Notes under the pieces: generated by a model
Database searches by the model: none
What the model was told of the DNA's origin: nothing
Seen by the model: only the letters and a program-made list of their open reading frames with translations
Source of the DNA: Flavobacteriaceae bacterium
GTDB lineage: Bacteria > Bacteroidota > Bacteroidia > Flavobacteriales > Weeksellaceae
NCBI GenBank assembly: GCA_012522185.1
Contig: JAAYKY010000057.1
Span: 37,912 to 101,911, forward strand
Direction: 5' to 3'
Length of the DNA stretch: 64,000 bases
Translations under genes and position numbers: made by a program
Part shown: piece after piece, positions 36,197 through 46,167 of the stretch
How positions within the stretch are numbered: the first letter of the stretch is position 1
How the letters are laid out: the number at the start of each line of letters is the position of its first letter

Positions 36197-36421
36197 ATGA
36201 CCGAAAAAAACAAGAAAAATCCCTACGCTAAATATCTTCAACTCACTACCATTGCGTTTCAGATGATGGCCATTATGTTTGTGTTCATTTGGTTGGGACA
36301 AAAAGCCGATGAAAATTGGAACAATTCAAATAAAAATTATTTTACTTTAGTAGGAACACTCGTCGGATTGGGCGTTTCTTTGTATTTAATTTTAAAACAA
36401 CTCAAAAGGATGGAGAAATGA
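36197..36421 (+). CDS. AtpZ/AtpI family protein
   Basis: 74 residues from ATG 36197, with two membrane helices (IAFQMMAIMFVFIWLG, about 21-38, and FTLVGTLVGLGVSLYLIL, about 48-67). The AtpZ/I pattern is GQKADENW between the helices. Such proteins aid assembly or Mg2+/Ca2+ supply of F-type ATP synthase. An upstream in-frame start lies inside the toxin remnant and is rejected. It overlaps the next gene by 4 bp (ATGA). Confidence 0.85.
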   Translation: MTEKNKKNPYAKYLQLTTIAFQMMAIMFVFIWLGQKADENWNNSNKNYFTLVGTLVGLGVSLYLILKQLKRMEK

Positions 36422-36792
36422 TGAAATCCAAAAAGATTTTGAATTTCCTGCTTATTTTTCTGGTTTGCATCGTGATTCATTACATTTCGACGAAATATAT
36501 TTTGCAAATTGAAAAAACTTATTTCGTCTCCATTTACGTGTTTACGATTTTGGTTTTAATCACTACGCTTTTGATTATTGAATTTTTGGAAAGAAAGTAC
36601 CGTGAATATTTGGGGTATTTTTTTCTGATCATCGTCACCTTGAAGCTTGTTGCGGCCAAAATCTTTATGAATTCTTTTGAAAATTGGCGTGAAAATGAAT
36701 TCAAATTTTCCTTCCTGATTTTGTATCTTATTAGTCTAATTTTAATTACAAGATTTGCCATTAAAAAATTAATGACAGAAAAAGATGACTAA
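36418..36792 (+). CDS. Small four-helix membrane protein, probable ATP-synthase accessory
   Basis: 124 residues, four predicted membrane helices (about 8-25, 38-56, 65-83, 97-113) and a charged C-terminus (KKLMTEKDD). Its position between the AtpZ/I-like gene and atpB, and its 4-bp overlap with the former, suggest a role in Fo assembly, as for the AtpI-like slot in other phyla. The sequence family is not one I can name firmly. An alternative start is the second ATG at 36421. Confidence 0.7.
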   Translation: MMKSKKILNFLLIFLVCIVIHYISTKYILQIEKTYFVSIYVFTILVLITTLLIIEFLERKYREYLGYFFLIIVTLKLVAAKIFMNSFENWRENEFKFSFLILYLISLILITRFAIKKLMTEKDD

Positions 36793-36831
36793 AAGCAGAA
36801 AAAATGGTTTCTTTAATTGAAAAACTTAGCC

Positions 36832-36839
36832 TAATTTTG
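36832..36839 (+). promoter_or_regulatory. -7 box TAATTTTG before atpB
   Basis: A perfect TAnnTTTG 19 bp upstream of the atpB ATG, so the structural genes can be transcribed apart from the two accessory genes. Confidence 0.5.
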
Positions 36840-36858
36840 CACCACAAAAAACAGGTTA

Positions 36859-37971
36859 ATGATAAATCCTATGCGCCAATTAATTACGCTTTGTTTTATT
36901 TTAGTTTTTCAAGTGTTTGCATTTGCCGTTCCTCAGAACAGTGAAGCGAATGCAGAAGGCTTGGATAGTAAAGATTTAATGCGGCAGGAAGTCAAAGAAG
37001 TGATTTCTCATCACTTGATTGATTCTTATGATTTTACTTTTTTTGGAGATAAAGAAGGGAACTACTACGGTTTTCCGCTTCCGGTTATCTTAATCGACGA
37101 CGGATTGAAGGTTTTTAGTTCTTCTGAATTCGATCATGGAAACAAAGTAGTTGAAAAAGGAGGGAATTATTATAAGATCTACCACGGTAAGATTTACAAA
37201 ACCGATGCAGCTGGAACCATTAATTATAATGAAAAGCATTTTGTTTCCAATGAGAGACCTTGGGATTTGTCTATCACAAAAAACGTTGTGATGATCATCG
37301 TGACCGGTCTTTTGATGCTTTGGTTGTTCAGTAGTTTGGCTCGCTCGTACGCGAGAAACGGTGGGATTCCAAAAGGAGTAGGGAGGTTTTTCGAGCCGAT
37401 TGTCCTTTACATCAAAGACGAAATCGCCGTTCCCAACATCGGAGAAAAACATTACAAAAAATACATGCCTTTCCTTTTGTCGGTATTCTTCTTCATCTGG
37501 ATTTTGAATATGTTTGGATTGACGCCACTTGGTGTAAACGTGACCGGAAACATTGCTTTCACGTTTGCTTTGGCGATTATGACATTTTTGATTACCAATT
37601 TCACAGGAAAGAAAACCTATTGGTTGCATATTTTTGATCCACTTGGAAATTCAATGCCTTGGTACGCAAAGATTCCTTTGTATATCATTTTGATCCCGAT
37701 TGAAATTTTGGGGATCTTCATTAAGCCTTTCTCGCTTTTAATTCGTCTTTATGCCAATATGGCGGCGGGGCACATCGTATTGATGAGTTTGATTGGTTTG
37801 ATTTTCATTTTCCAAAGCTGGATTGGCGGAACGCTTTCGTTTGCATTGACGTTTGTGATTGTATTGATTAAAGTTTTGGTGGCCTTGTTACAGGCATATA
37901 TTTTCACCATGCTTTCAGCTTTGTATTTCGGATTTGCGTCTGCTGAGCACGAGCCGGAGGAAGCACATTAA
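36859..37971 (+). CDS. atpB: F-type ATP synthase subunit a
   Basis: 370 residues. The long N-terminal extension with a signal-like peptide (LITLCFILVFQVFAFA) and about 100 periplasmic residues is typical of Bacteroidota a-subunits. The membrane domain has LIRLYANMAAGHIVLM, containing the essential Arg of the proton path, and a C-terminal VALLQAYIFTMLSALYF. It forms the stator half-channels against the c-ring. First structural gene of the operon. Confidence 0.96.
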   Translation: MINPMRQLITLCFILVFQVFAFAVPQNSEANAEGLDSKDLMRQEVKEVISHHLIDSYDFTFFGDKEGNYYGFPLPVILIDDGLKVFSSSEFDHGNKVVEKGGNYYKIYHGKIYKTDAAGTINYNEKHFVSNERPWDLSITKNVVMIIVTGLLMLWLFSSLARSYARNGGIPKGVGRFFEPIVLYIKDEIAVPNIGEKHYKKYMPFLLSVFFFIWILNMFGLTPLGVNVTGNIAFTFALAIMTFLITNFTGKKTYWLHIFDPLGNSMPWYAKIPLYIILIPIEILGIFIKPFSLLIRLYANMAAGHIVLMSLIGLIFIFQSWIGGTLSFALTFVIVLIKVLVALLQAYIFTMLSALYFGFASAEHEPEEAH

Positions 37972-38001
37972 TAAAAAAGAGAAATTAATATTTTAGTTTA
38001 A

Positions 38002-38211
<210 letters not shown>

Positions 38212-38229
38212 TCAAACAAAAACAAAGTT

Positions 38230-38254
38230 CTGCTGTAACGGTTGGTTGCAGCAG
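38230..38254 (+). promoter_or_regulatory. Intercistronic hairpin after atpE
   Basis: A 10-bp stem CTGCTGTAAC / GTTGCAGCAG (one G-U) with a 5-nt loop, 18 bp after the atpE stop, followed by GATTTTAAAATTT rather than a full T run. It could protect the atpE mRNA 3' end or partly terminate, helping to make many c subunits per complex. The role is inferred. Confidence 0.5.
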
Positions 38255-38292
38255 GATTTTAAAATTTAAAAACAAAACTAAGTTATCTTAAT

Positions 38293-38793
38293 ATGGAAAA
38301 ATTAATTAATGATTTTTCGTTCGGATTGTTTTTCTGGCAAACTTTATTGTTCATCGTATTGATTTTATTGTTGCATAAATTTGCATGGAAACCTATTTTA
38401 AATGCGGTTAATGAAAGAGAGAAATCAATCGAGGACGCTTTAAACGAAGCCAAAAAGGCACGTGAAGAAATGGCACTTTTGAAGTCTGAAAATGACAAAA
38501 TTTTGAAAGAAGCCAAAATCGAACGCGATGCCATTTTGAAAGAAGCGAGAGAAGCCAAAGAAAACATCATCGCACAAGCTAAAGAAACGGCTCAAGGCGC
38601 TGCAGACCGTTTGGTTGAAAATGCAAAAATGGCCATCAACAACGAAAAGGCGGCAGCTATGACCGATTTGAAAAATCAAATTGCACAGTTGTCCATCGAC
38701 GTGGCAGAAAAAGTTTTGAAAAAAGAATTGAGCGATAAATCAGCTCAGGAAGCTTTGGCAAAAGAAATCATTAACGAAGCAAAACTGAACTAA
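38293..38793 (+). CDS. atpF: F-type ATP synthase subunit b
   Basis: 166 residues. One N-terminal membrane helix (FFWQTLLFIVLILLLHKFAW) is followed by a long charged helix (EKSIEDALNEAKKAREEMAL onward) forming the peripheral stalk. It ends 1 bp before the atpH start codon. Confidence 0.96.
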   Translation: MEKLINDFSFGLFFWQTLLFIVLILLLHKFAWKPILNAVNEREKSIEDALNEAKKAREEMALLKSENDKILKEAKIERDAILKEAREAKENIIAQAKETAQGAADRLVENAKMAINNEKAAAMTDLKNQIAQLSIDVAEKVLKKELSDKSAQEALAKEIINEAKLN

Positions 38794-38794
38794 G

Positions 38795-39355
38795 ATGACA
38801 GGATTCCGCGCAGCAAAACGATATGCAAAAGGTTTGATGCTATTCGCTACCGACAGCGGGAAAGGCGAAGAAATCAACCGCGAAATGATTGATTTGAAAA
38901 ATTCAATTCAAAACAGTCGTGAACTGGCGCAGTTTTTAAGCTCTCCAGTTCTGGATTCCAGAAGAAAAAATGACATCGCCAGAGAATTGTTCAAGGACTT
39001 TTCACCGGCGACTCAAAACTTCATTACTTTGGTCATCCGTCAGAGAAGAGAAGGGTTGCTTCGTCAAATTGCTACACAGTTCAACGAGCTTTATGACCAA
39101 TCCAATAACGTAAGAACAGCAGAAGTAATTTCAGCTGCTGAGCTAAGCGAAGAGATTGTTCAGGAAATTCTCGCCAAAGCTAAATCCAAAATGGGTGAAG
39201 AATACACCTACAAAATCAATCAGAAAATCAATTCGGATTTGATTGGAGGTTATATCCTGAGAGTAGGAGATAAACAAATTGATTCCAGTTTGCGAGCGAG
39301 TCTCAATAAGCTGAAAAAGGAATTTGATATAAACGATTACATAGCTAAAATTTAA
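38795..39355 (+). CDS. atpH: F-type ATP synthase subunit delta
   Basis: 186 residues. It has the OSCP-like pattern: N-terminal AAKRYAKGLMLFA, FLSSPVLDSRRKNDI, FITLVIRQRREGLL and C-terminal LIGGYILRVGDKQIDSSLRA. It links the b-stalk to the F1 head. Spacing to atpF is 1 bp and to atpA 69 bp. Confidence 0.95.
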   Translation: MTGFRAAKRYAKGLMLFATDSGKGEEINREMIDLKNSIQNSRELAQFLSSPVLDSRRKNDIARELFKDFSPATQNFITLVIRQRREGLLRQIATQFNELYDQSNNVRTAEVISAAELSEEIVQEILAKAKSKMGEEYTYKINQKINSDLIGGYILRVGDKQIDSSLRASLNKLKKEFDINDYIAKI

Positions 39356-39424
39356 AATTCAGTCCATCTGAATTCAAATAAAATTCAAGTTAAAACTTGA
39401 AACTAAAAATTAAACAAAAGTAAA

Positions 39425-41002
39425 ATGGCAGAAATAAAACCGGCTGAAGTTTCAGCGATCTTAAAACAGCAACTTTCCAATTTCGACGTAAACGTTGAAA
39501 TGTCGGAAGTAGGAACAGTTCTTAGTGTTGGAGACGGTATTGCCCGTGTTTACGGATTGGACAATGCTCAAATGGGTGAATTGGTAGAATTTGCCAACGG
39601 CCTGGAAGGAATGGTTCTGAACCTTGAAGAAGATAACGTAGGTATTGTTTTGCTAGGTCAGTCCAAGGAAATCAAGGAAGGAGACACCGTAAAGCGTACC
39701 AAACGTATTACTTCTATCAAAGTAGGTGAAGGAATGCTGGGACGTGTAGTGGATATGTTGGGTAACCCGATTGACGGAAAAGGGCCAATCGCAGGAGATT
39801 TGTACGAAATGCCCATCGAGCGAAAAGCGCCGGGTGTTATCTACCGACAGCCTGTAAGTGAGCCATTGCAAACAGGAATTGTAGCAATTGACTCCATGAT
39901 TCCAATTGGACGTGGACAGCGTGAGTTGATCATTGGTGACCGTCAGACTGGAAAAACTTCAGTTGCATTGGACGCGATCCTAAACCAAAAAGAATTTTAC
40001 GACAGAGGTGAACCTGTTTATTGTATCTATGTAGCAATTGGACAAAAAGGTTCAACCGTTGCTCAAATTTTAAATACATTACAAGCTCATGGAGCCGATA
40101 AATACACGGTTGTAGTAGCGGCAAACGCTTCGGATCCTGCACCTATGCAGGTTTATGCGCCAATGGCGGGAGCAGCTATCGGTGAGTATTTCCGAGACAC
40201 AGGTCGTCCTGCACTAGTTGTTTATGATGATCTATCAAAACAAGCAGTTGCTTACCGTGAAGTTTCCCTATTGCTTCGTCGTCCACCAGGACGTGAGGCG
40301 TATCCGGGTGACGTATTCTACCTACACTCTCGTTTATTGGAACGTGCGGCAAAAGTAATCGGTGACGATAAAGTAGCCTCTGAAATGAACGATTTGCCAG
40401 AATCTTTAAAAGGAATCGTAAAAGGAGGTGGTTCTTTGACGGCTTTGCCTATCATCGAAACTCAAGCAGGTGACGTTTCTGCTTATATTCCAACCAACGT
40501 GATTTCAATTACCGACGGACAGATCTTCTTAGAGTCTGATTTATTCAACTCAGGTATTCGTCCTGCGATTAACGTAGGTATTTCTGTTTCACGTGTAGGT
40601 GGTAGTGCTCAAACCAAACCGATGAAAAAAGTATCGGGAACTTTGAAACTTGACCAGGCACAGTACCGCGAGTTGGAAGCTTTCGCGAAATTCGGATCTG
40701 ACTTGGATGCAGCCACTATGGCGGTAATCGGGAAAGGAGAAAGAAACGTGGAAATCCTGAAGCAAAATGTAAACTCACCAATTCCGGTTGAGGAGCAGGT
40801 TGCCATCATCATGGCAGGAACCAACGGTATGTTGAGAAACGTTCCAGTTGAAAAAGTAAAAGAATGGCAAGATAGCTTCCTTTCACTCTTGAGAAGCCAG
40901 CACAGTGGATTGCTGACTGAACTTCGTGAAGGAAAATTCTCTGACGAAATCGTAGATAAGCTGAAAGCAATTATCAACGATACGACAGTAGCTTATAATT
41001 AA
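39425..41002 (+). CDS. atpA: F-type ATP synthase subunit alpha
   Basis: 525 residues, full length. Walker A is [59 protein letters not shown] is the hallmark segment; the arginine finger lies in [11 protein letters not shown]. It forms the F1 hexamer with beta, whose gene is not in this window. A hairpin follows before atpG. Confidence 0.98.
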   Translation: MAEIKPAEVSAILKQQLSNFDVNVEMSEVGTVLSVGDGIARVYGLDNAQMGELVEFANGLEGMVLNLEEDNVGIVLLGQSKEIKEGDTVKRTKRITSIKVGEGMLGRVVDMLGNPIDGKGPIAGDLYEMPIERKAPGVIYRQPVSEPLQTGIVAIDSMIPIGRGQRELIIGDRQTGKTSVALDAILNQKEFYDRGEPVYCIYVAIGQKGSTVAQILNTLQAHGADKYTVVVAANASDPAPMQVYAPMAGAAIGEYFRDTGRPALVVYDDLSKQAVAYREVSLLLRRPPGREAYPGDVFYLHSRLLERAAKVIGDDKVASEMNDLPESLKGIVKGGGSLTALPIIETQAGDVSAYIPTNVISITDGQIFLESDLFNSGIRPAINVGISVSRVGGSAQTKPMKKVSGTLKLDQAQYRELEAFAKFGSDLDAATMAVIGKGERNVEILKQNVNSPIPVEEQVAIIMAGTNGMLRNVPVEKVKEWQDSFLSLLRSQHSGLLTELREGKFSDEIVDKLKAIINDTTVAYN

Positions 41003-41013
41003 TCTTTAAAAAT

Positions 41014-41041
41014 TTGCGGATCTGTCCTTTCAGGTCCGCAA
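41014..41041 (+). promoter_or_regulatory. Intercistronic hairpin between atpA and atpG
   Basis: An 11-bp stem TTGCGGATCTG / CAGGTCCGCAA (one G-U) with a 6-nt loop, 11 bp after the atpA stop. Only ATTGTAT follows, so it is not a strong terminator. It may set the 3:1 alpha:gamma ratio by mRNA stability or partial termination. The role is inferred. Confidence 0.5.
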
Positions 41042-41090
41042 TTGTATAAATGTCATTGTACTTAATTAATTGTACATTATAATTTAAAGA

Positions 41091-41963
41091 ATGGCAAACT
41101 TAAAAGAAATACGAAGCAGGATTACATCGGTAGGTTCAACGATGCAGATTACGAGTGCCATGAAAATGGTTTCGGCTGCCAAATTGAAACGTGCACAAGA
41201 TGCTGTTACACAGCTTCGTCCTTATGCAAATAAATTGCGAGACATCCTTTCCAACATCAGTTCCACACTCGATGCAAGTGCAGGTGGAGAACTAACGGTT
41301 CAACGGGAGGTCAAAAAGATTTTGTTGGTAGTGGTTACTTCCAACAGAGGTCTGGCAGGAGCTTTTAATTCCAATATTGTCAAGAAAACGAATTCAATTA
41401 TTTCGAGAGCAAAAGACAATGGGATTGAAGTCGAATTACTGACCATCGGAAAGAAGGGATTTGATTTATTGAAAAACCAATCCAAGGTTTATAAAAATAG
41501 TTCTTCCATTTGGGATGATTTAAATTTTGATGAAATCGCTATGATTTCAGAGGAATTAACCCAAAAATTTGCTTCGGGAGAATTTGATCAGGTTAGAATT
41601 GTTTACAATCAATTCAAAAATGCGGCAACGCAGATTGTGATGGACGAACAATATCTTCCAGTTCAGATTCAAGCAGATGAAGGAGAAGCGGTCACGTCTT
41701 CGGTAGATTATATATTTGAACCTTCCAAAGAGCAGATTGTAACCGATTTGATCCCTCAAACTTTGAAAACCCAATTGTATAAAGCGATTCTTGACTCCAA
41801 TGCAGCAGAGCATGGTGCGCGTATGACGGCGATGCACAAAGCGACCGATAATGCGGAAGCCCTGCAAAGAGAATTGATCCTTCAGTACAACAAAGAGCGT
41901 CAAGCAGCCATTACCAACGAGATTCTTGAAATCGTTGGAGGTGCGGAAGCATTGGGCGGATAA
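41091..41963 (+). CDS. atpG: F-type ATP synthase subunit gamma
   Basis: 290 residues. The N-terminal helix has IRSRITSVGSTMQITSAMKMVSAAKLKRAQ, and the C-terminal helix has ALQRELILQYNKERQAAITNEILEIVGGAEAL; both form the rotating central stalk. It is the last gene of this atp operon; atpD and atpC do not follow. Confidence 0.97.
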   Translation: MANLKEIRSRITSVGSTMQITSAMKMVSAAKLKRAQDAVTQLRPYANKLRDILSNISSTLDASAGGELTVQREVKKILLVVVTSNRGLAGAFNSNIVKKTNSIISRAKDNGIEVELLTIGKKGFDLLKNQSKVYKNSSSIWDDLNFDEIAMISEELTQKFASGEFDQVRIVYNQFKNAATQIVMDEQYLPVQIQADEGEAVTSSVDYIFEPSKEQIVTDLIPQTLKTQLYKAILDSNAAEHGARMTAMHKATDNAEALQRELILQYNKERQAAITNEILEIVGGAEALGG

Positions 41964-41991
41964 TTCGAGTTGTAATTGAAATATAAGATAG

Positions 41992-42018
41992 AAAAGACGG
42001 AGCAATCCGTCTTTTTTT
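41992..42018 (+). terminator. Intrinsic terminator of the atp operon
   Basis: A 10-bp stem AAAAGACGGA / TCCGTCTTTT with a GCAA tetraloop and a T run, 28 bp after atpG. Confidence 0.92.
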
Positions 42019-42078
42019 GTTTGAAATTTTAAGATGGTCAATCCAAATGAATTATAGATATTTGTAAAAATTTAGAGA

Positions 42079-43053
42079 ATGGTTTGGTGGATTTTTATCT
42101 CAGTTGTTTGTGTTTTATTGGCTCTGGACTTAGGGGTTTTTAACCGGAAAGCACATGTCATATCACAAAAAGAAGCCGCCAAATGGACCAGTTTCTGGGT
42201 GGGACTTGCCTTGTCGTTTTCGGCAGTTATTTATTGGCTTTACAGCCATGACGACCTCTATATCGATAACCCAGATGATTATTCCGCCAACACCGCATTT
42301 TGGAAATACATTCAGGGTTATTTACTGGAGCTTTCCTTATCGGTCGATAATATATTTGTAATTGCCGTCATCTTCCGCTCGTTTAGCGTTCCTCAAAAAT
42401 ACCAACACAGAGTATTGTTTTGGGGGATAATCGGAGCCATTGTATTTCGGGCTATCATGATTTTCTTTGGGATTTGGCTGATTGACAAGATTGATTGGAT
42501 TACCTACTTATTTGGAGCCTTCCTCATTTACACGGCTTATAATATGGCTTTCTCAGGAGAAGAATCTGAATTTGATCCCAAGCGCAGTCGGGTGTTTAAA
42601 ATAACCCGAAAAATTATGCCAGTTACCCGAAACATTCATGGTCAGAAATTATTCGTAAAGAAAATGGGGATTTGGGCGGCAACTCCACTTTTCTTAGCGC
42701 TTTTGATTATAGAGTTCACTGATATCTTGTTTGCGCTTGACAGTATTCCTGCGATTCTGGCCATTACCGAAGATCCATTTATTGTCTTTTCTTCCAACAT
42801 CATGGCCATCCTAGGACTTCGTTCCATGTATTTCTTCTTGGCAAACATCATGGATAAATTCTCTTATTTGAAATTCAGCCTTGCGGTAATTCTGGTTTAT
42901 GTGGGAATTAAAATGATTCTTCATCATTACTTAAAAGAAAATGGATTGGAAATCCCTGAATGGATTTCGCTTGGAATTATCGTGCTCTCATTGGGTGGCG
43001 GTGTTCTTTATTCTTTGTACAAAAACAAACAAGCCGAGAAGCTGGAAAATTAA
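42079..43053 (+). CDS. TerC/Alx family membrane protein
   Basis: 324 residues with about nine membrane helices. The TerC acidic motifs are LELSLSVDNIFVIAVIFRSF and LIIEFTDILFALDSIPAILAI, with the Asp/Glu residues thought to bind a metal, plus NIMAILGLRSMYFFLA. Members (Alx, TerC) are linked to Mn2+ export and metal handling during exoenzyme secretion. It stands alone between the atp operon and recF. Confidence 0.9.
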   Translation: MVWWIFISVVCVLLALDLGVFNRKAHVISQKEAAKWTSFWVGLALSFSAVIYWLYSHDDLYIDNPDDYSANTAFWKYIQGYLLELSLSVDNIFVIAVIFRSFSVPQKYQHRVLFWGIIGAIVFRAIMIFFGIWLIDKIDWITYLFGAFLIYTAYNMAFSGEESEFDPKRSRVFKITRKIMPVTRNIHGQKLFVKKMGIWAATPLFLALLIIEFTDILFALDSIPAILAITEDPFIVFSSNIMAILGLRSMYFFLANIMDKFSYLKFSLAVILVYVGIKMILHHYLKENGLEIPEWISLGIIVLSLGGGVLYSLYKNKQAEKLEN

Positions 43054-43142
43054 TCGAATTCTCATTGCGAAAACAATTCCACGGCCGAAGTTCCAATGGG
43101 ACAGATGGCGTCAAAATCCATCAAAATTCTTAATTTTGAAAG

Positions 43143-44222
43143 ATGTTTATTAAATCCATTATTTTAAGGAATTTCAAGAATTTTTCTGAATCAGAATTTG
43201 AGTTTTCATCCAAAATAAATGTTTTTGTAGGGCAAAATGGAATTGGAAAAACAAATATTTTGGATGCCATTCATTATTTGGCTTTGACCAAAAGTTATTT
43301 GAATTATTCAGATGCTCAAAACATAAAATTCGAAGAAGATTATTTTTCATTGGAAGGTGTTTTTGATAAAAACGGAAATGAAGAAGTGATTTTCTGTGGT
43401 GTTCAGCGGGAAAAAGCAAAGGTTTTTAAACGAAATTCCAAAACTTATGACCGGATTTCGGATCATGTGGGTTTATTCCCTGTCGTGATGATTTCGCCTT
43501 ATGATTTAGATTTAATCAAAGAAGGAAGCGAAGTTCGAAGGAAGTTCATCGACAATATCATCTCCCAATCCAACAAGGAATATCTCCAAACTTTGATTCG
43601 ATACAATCGAGTTTTGGCACAACGAAATGCACTCCTTAAATATTTCTTTCAAAACAATCGATTTGATAAAGTCTCATTGGAAATTTACGATGATGAACTA
43701 TCGGAATTGGGCTGGATTATCTTCAAGGAGAGAGAAAGATTGATCAAGGAATTTGTGCCGGTTTTTCAGGACTATTACCATCGAATTTCCAGAGGAAATG
43801 AAAAAGTGGATATCCAATACAAATCTCAACTCAGCAATGATTCTCTGAAAAATCTTCTCCAAGCCAATTTACAGAAAGACAGAACTGCGCAATTTACCAC
43901 ACAGGGAATTCACAAAGATGATTTAGAATTGAGCATCCTCAACTATCCGATTAAAAAATTCGGTTCACAAGGTCAGCAGAAGTCGTATTTGATTTCATTG
44001 AAATTGGCTCAATTCGAACAGATTCGAAACTCATCTCAAATTACGCCACTTTTGTTGTTGGACGATATTTTTGATAAATTGGATGAGTCCCGGGTTGAAG
44101 AATTAATTAAATTAGTAAACGAAGATCGGTTTAGCCAGATTTTCATTTCTGACACGCACCCGGAGCGAACGGAGAACATCGTCCGAAAAATCAATTCCGA
44201 CAGCAAAATTTTCAGATTATGA
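43143..44222 (+). CDS. recF: DNA replication and repair protein RecF
   Basis: 359 residues. Walker A is GQNGIGKTNILDAI, the SMC-type signature is FGSQGQQKSYLISLKLAQ, and Walker B is LLLLDDIFDKLDESR. With RecO/RecR it loads RecA at gaps. The stop overlaps the start of the DUF721 gene (ATGA). Confidence 0.96.
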   Translation: MFIKSIILRNFKNFSESEFEFSSKINVFVGQNGIGKTNILDAIHYLALTKSYLNYSDAQNIKFEEDYFSLEGVFDKNGNEEVIFCGVQREKAKVFKRNSKTYDRISDHVGLFPVVMISPYDLDLIKEGSEVRRKFIDNIISQSNKEYLQTLIRYNRVLAQRNALLKYFFQNNRFDKVSLEIYDDELSELGWIIFKERERLIKEFVPVFQDYYHRISRGNEKVDIQYKSQLSNDSLKNLLQANLQKDRTAQFTTQGIHKDDLELSILNYPIKKFGSQGQQKSYLISLKLAQFEQIRNSSQITPLLLLDDIFDKLDESRVEELIKLVNEDRFSQIFISDTHPERTENIVRKINSDSKIFRL

Positions 44223-44512
44223 GGAAAAAAGACAACAAACAGACCTTGGGCGAAGCTATTCAGATTTTGATTTCGGATTTGGGAATCGAGGATAAATTAC
44301 TTTCGGTTCAGGCCGAGGAATTATTTGTCGAAATGATGAAAGGAGTGATTATGAAATATGTTGAGAATCTTTATGTATCGAACAGGGTTTTGTACGTAAA
44401 GATGAATTCGCCGGAATTAAAAAGCGAACTTCAATACGGAAGATCCAAAATCATCCAACATATCAACGAAGGTATTGGAAAAGAGTTTATCATGGATGTG
44501 AAATTTTTATAA
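44219..44512 (+). CDS. DUF721 family protein (DciA-like)
   Basis: 97 residues: LGEAIQILISDLGIEDKLL, then VSNRVLYVKMNSPELKSELQYGRSKIIQHINEGIG, the compact DUF721 core. DciA proteins of this family load the replicative helicase in bacteria lacking DnaC/DnaI. The 4-bp overlap with recF is consistent with a replication role. Confidence 0.85.
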   Translation: MRKKDNKQTLGEAIQILISDLGIEDKLLSVQAEELFVEMMKGVIMKYVENLYVSNRVLYVKMNSPELKSELQYGRSKIIQHINEGIGKEFIMDVKFL

Positions 44513-45468
44513 TGCCTTTAGTTGAATCTCAATACAAAGCGCCTTCTTTTTGGCATCAAAATCCTCATTTTTCTACGATTTACAGTGGGAGAATTAAAAA
44601 AGCCACTCCACCTCTTTATCAGCGCCAAAGAATCGAACTCGAGGATGGTGACTTTTTGGACATTGATTTTGTTTTAAAAAGCGCCAAACGTGCCGTTGTA
44701 CTCTGCCATGGACTTGAGGGCGGTTCGGACCGAACTTATAATAATACGAGTGCCGATTATTTTTTGAAACGTGATTTTTCGGTTTTTGCATGGAACAATC
44801 GAAGTTGTAGTGGCGAGATGAATCGTTTGCCTAAATTATATCATCACGGTGCAGTAGAAGACTTTTCCGAAATGGTAAATTTCGTTTTGGACAAAGGCTT
44901 TGATGAAATTTATCTTATGGGATTTTCGATGGGTGGTGCTCAAGTAATGAATTATTTGGGTAGTTCTGAAATGGATTCTCGTATCCGAGCCGCAGTAGCC
45001 GTTTCGACTCCTATTCAGCTAAAGTCAAGTGCCGAAGCTTTAAAAAAGGGATTTAATCAAGTGTATCTGAAAAATTTCACAAGAAAGATTTCCAAGAAAT
45101 TAAAATCCAAATCTCTCCAGCATCCAGATGCTTTGGACTGGAGTAAATTAAAGATGATTCGAAGTTTTGATGAAATTGACGAATTCTTTACAGCACCTTT
45201 GCATGGTTTTTCAGGTCGGGAAGATTATTATAAAAGAGCTTCACCGGCTTATGTAATGGAGAAAATCCAAACCCCGGTTTTATTGTTAAATGCCTTGGAT
45301 GATCCGTTTTTAGGGACGGAGAGTTTCCCATTTGAATTTGCCGAAAACAATCCATTTATTTATTTGGAAACGCCCAGAAACGGTGGGCATTGTGCTTTTC
45401 CAGTGAAAAACTCGTATTATGCGTACTCTGAAATACGTGCTCACGAATTTTTTATGAAAAAACCATAG
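44512..45468 (+). CDS. Alpha/beta hydrolase, YheT family
   Basis: 318 residues. N-terminal family segment (SFWHQNPHFSTIYSGRIKK), oxyanion region LCHGLEGGSDRTYNN, nucleophile elbow GFSMGGAQ, and late Asp/His at NALDDPFLG and NGGHCAFP. It is a presumed hydrolase with unknown substrate. It overlaps the DUF721 stop by 1 bp. Its stop codon lies in the left arm of a strong hairpin. Confidence 0.9.
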   Translation: MPLVESQYKAPSFWHQNPHFSTIYSGRIKKATPPLYQRQRIELEDGDFLDIDFVLKSAKRAVVLCHGLEGGSDRTYNNTSADYFLKRDFSVFAWNNRSCSGEMNRLPKLYHHGAVEDFSEMVNFVLDKGFDEIYLMGFSMGGAQVMNYLGSSEMDSRIRAAVAVSTPIQLKSSAEALKKGFNQVYLKNFTRKISKKLKSKSLQHPDALDWSKLKMIRSFDEIDEFFTAPLHGFSGREDYYKRASPAYVMEKIQTPVLLLNALDDPFLGTESFPFEFAENNPFIYLETPRNGGHCAFPVKNSYYAYSEIRAHEFFMKKP

Positions 45469-45488
45469 TTAATAAATTAACTATGGTT
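45461..45488. terminator. Hairpin terminator between convergent genes
   Basis: A perfect 13-bp stem AACCATAGTTAAT / ATTAACTATGGTT with an AA loop. It contains the YheT stop codon. On the minus strand it is followed by TTTTTT, so it mainly serves the secreted-paralogue genes coming from the right. Confidence 0.85.
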
Positions 45489-45500
45489 CATCATGAATCA

Positions 45501-46142
45501 CTAATCAATTGCACCATCCGGTTTCGGTGTGGAACCGGTCTCACTATTTCCCATGTTCACTGTTCTTACGGTGTTGGTTTTGGTAAGGAAATTATTATAA
45601 TAAATAGATACATTTAAATAGATATCTACTAAATCGGTAAATTGACGATTATTGTTCAAGTCAAATTGCAGTCGCCAAGTTCCATCCTGCACAAAAGCAC
45701 GCGCCGAATAAAGAGGGTAATGCTCCTTGCTGCCTGAAACTTCGACAGAGGTGCCGCCGTCTTTTGTTAAAACAAAAAATCCACCAATGCTCACATAGAA
45801 TTTCGAAGCATCAATTTTAGTGTCATAATTATGCAAGCCATGTGCACTTACATTGTCAAAATGATACGGCACAAAACTAATTGAAGAATAAGGCATAGAG
45901 GTGGGATCAAATTTGTTAAGCGTATTGGTTTCCGTGTTTCTTACCAATAGAATGGAGTTTCCAGAAGTGCCTGAATAATATCCGGGATTTTCCAAGAATA
46001 TTTCATTTCCTTCATGCAATTGAAAGGTACCGTTGACTTCGAGTGTTTCTACCGGGCTTTGGCTTTCTGGCAATCCAATTCCCACTTGAGCCCACAATGG
46101 CAGACTTATAATTATAAAGGTAATAAGTATTAAATTTTTCAT
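45501..46142 (-). CDS. Secreted protein with QVGIG-LEVNG N-terminal motif, paralogue 3
   Basis: 213 residues. A signal peptide precedes AQVGIGLPESQSPVETLEVNG, the mature N-terminus seen in many Flavobacteriia surface or fibre-like proteins. The rest is predicted beta-rich (WRLQFDLNNNRQFTDLVDIY). There is no chaperone (S74) domain and no sorting domain. It is last of three tandem paralogues, each with a different body but the same opening and the same C-terminal TVxMG/LGG-like strand. Function unknown. Confidence 0.72.
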   Translation of the reverse strand: MKNLILITFIIISLPLWAQVGIGLPESQSPVETLEVNGTFQLHEGNEIFLENPGYYSGTSGNSILLVRNTETNTLNKFDPTSMPYSSISFVPYHFDNVSAHGLHNYDTKIDASKFYVSIGGFFVLTKDGGTSVEVSGSKEHYPLYSARAFVQDGTWRLQFDLNNNRQFTDLVDIYLNVSIYYNNFLTKTNTVRTVNMGNSETGSTPKPDGAID

Positions 46143-46167
46143 GATAATAAAGTTCTAAAAGCTTAGA

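Noticed and set aside
41041..41090. TGTAC...GTACA palindrome upstream of atpG as an operator
   Set aside because: The arms are offset by two bases around TTAATTAA, so the symmetry is poor and is expected in such AT-rich sequence.
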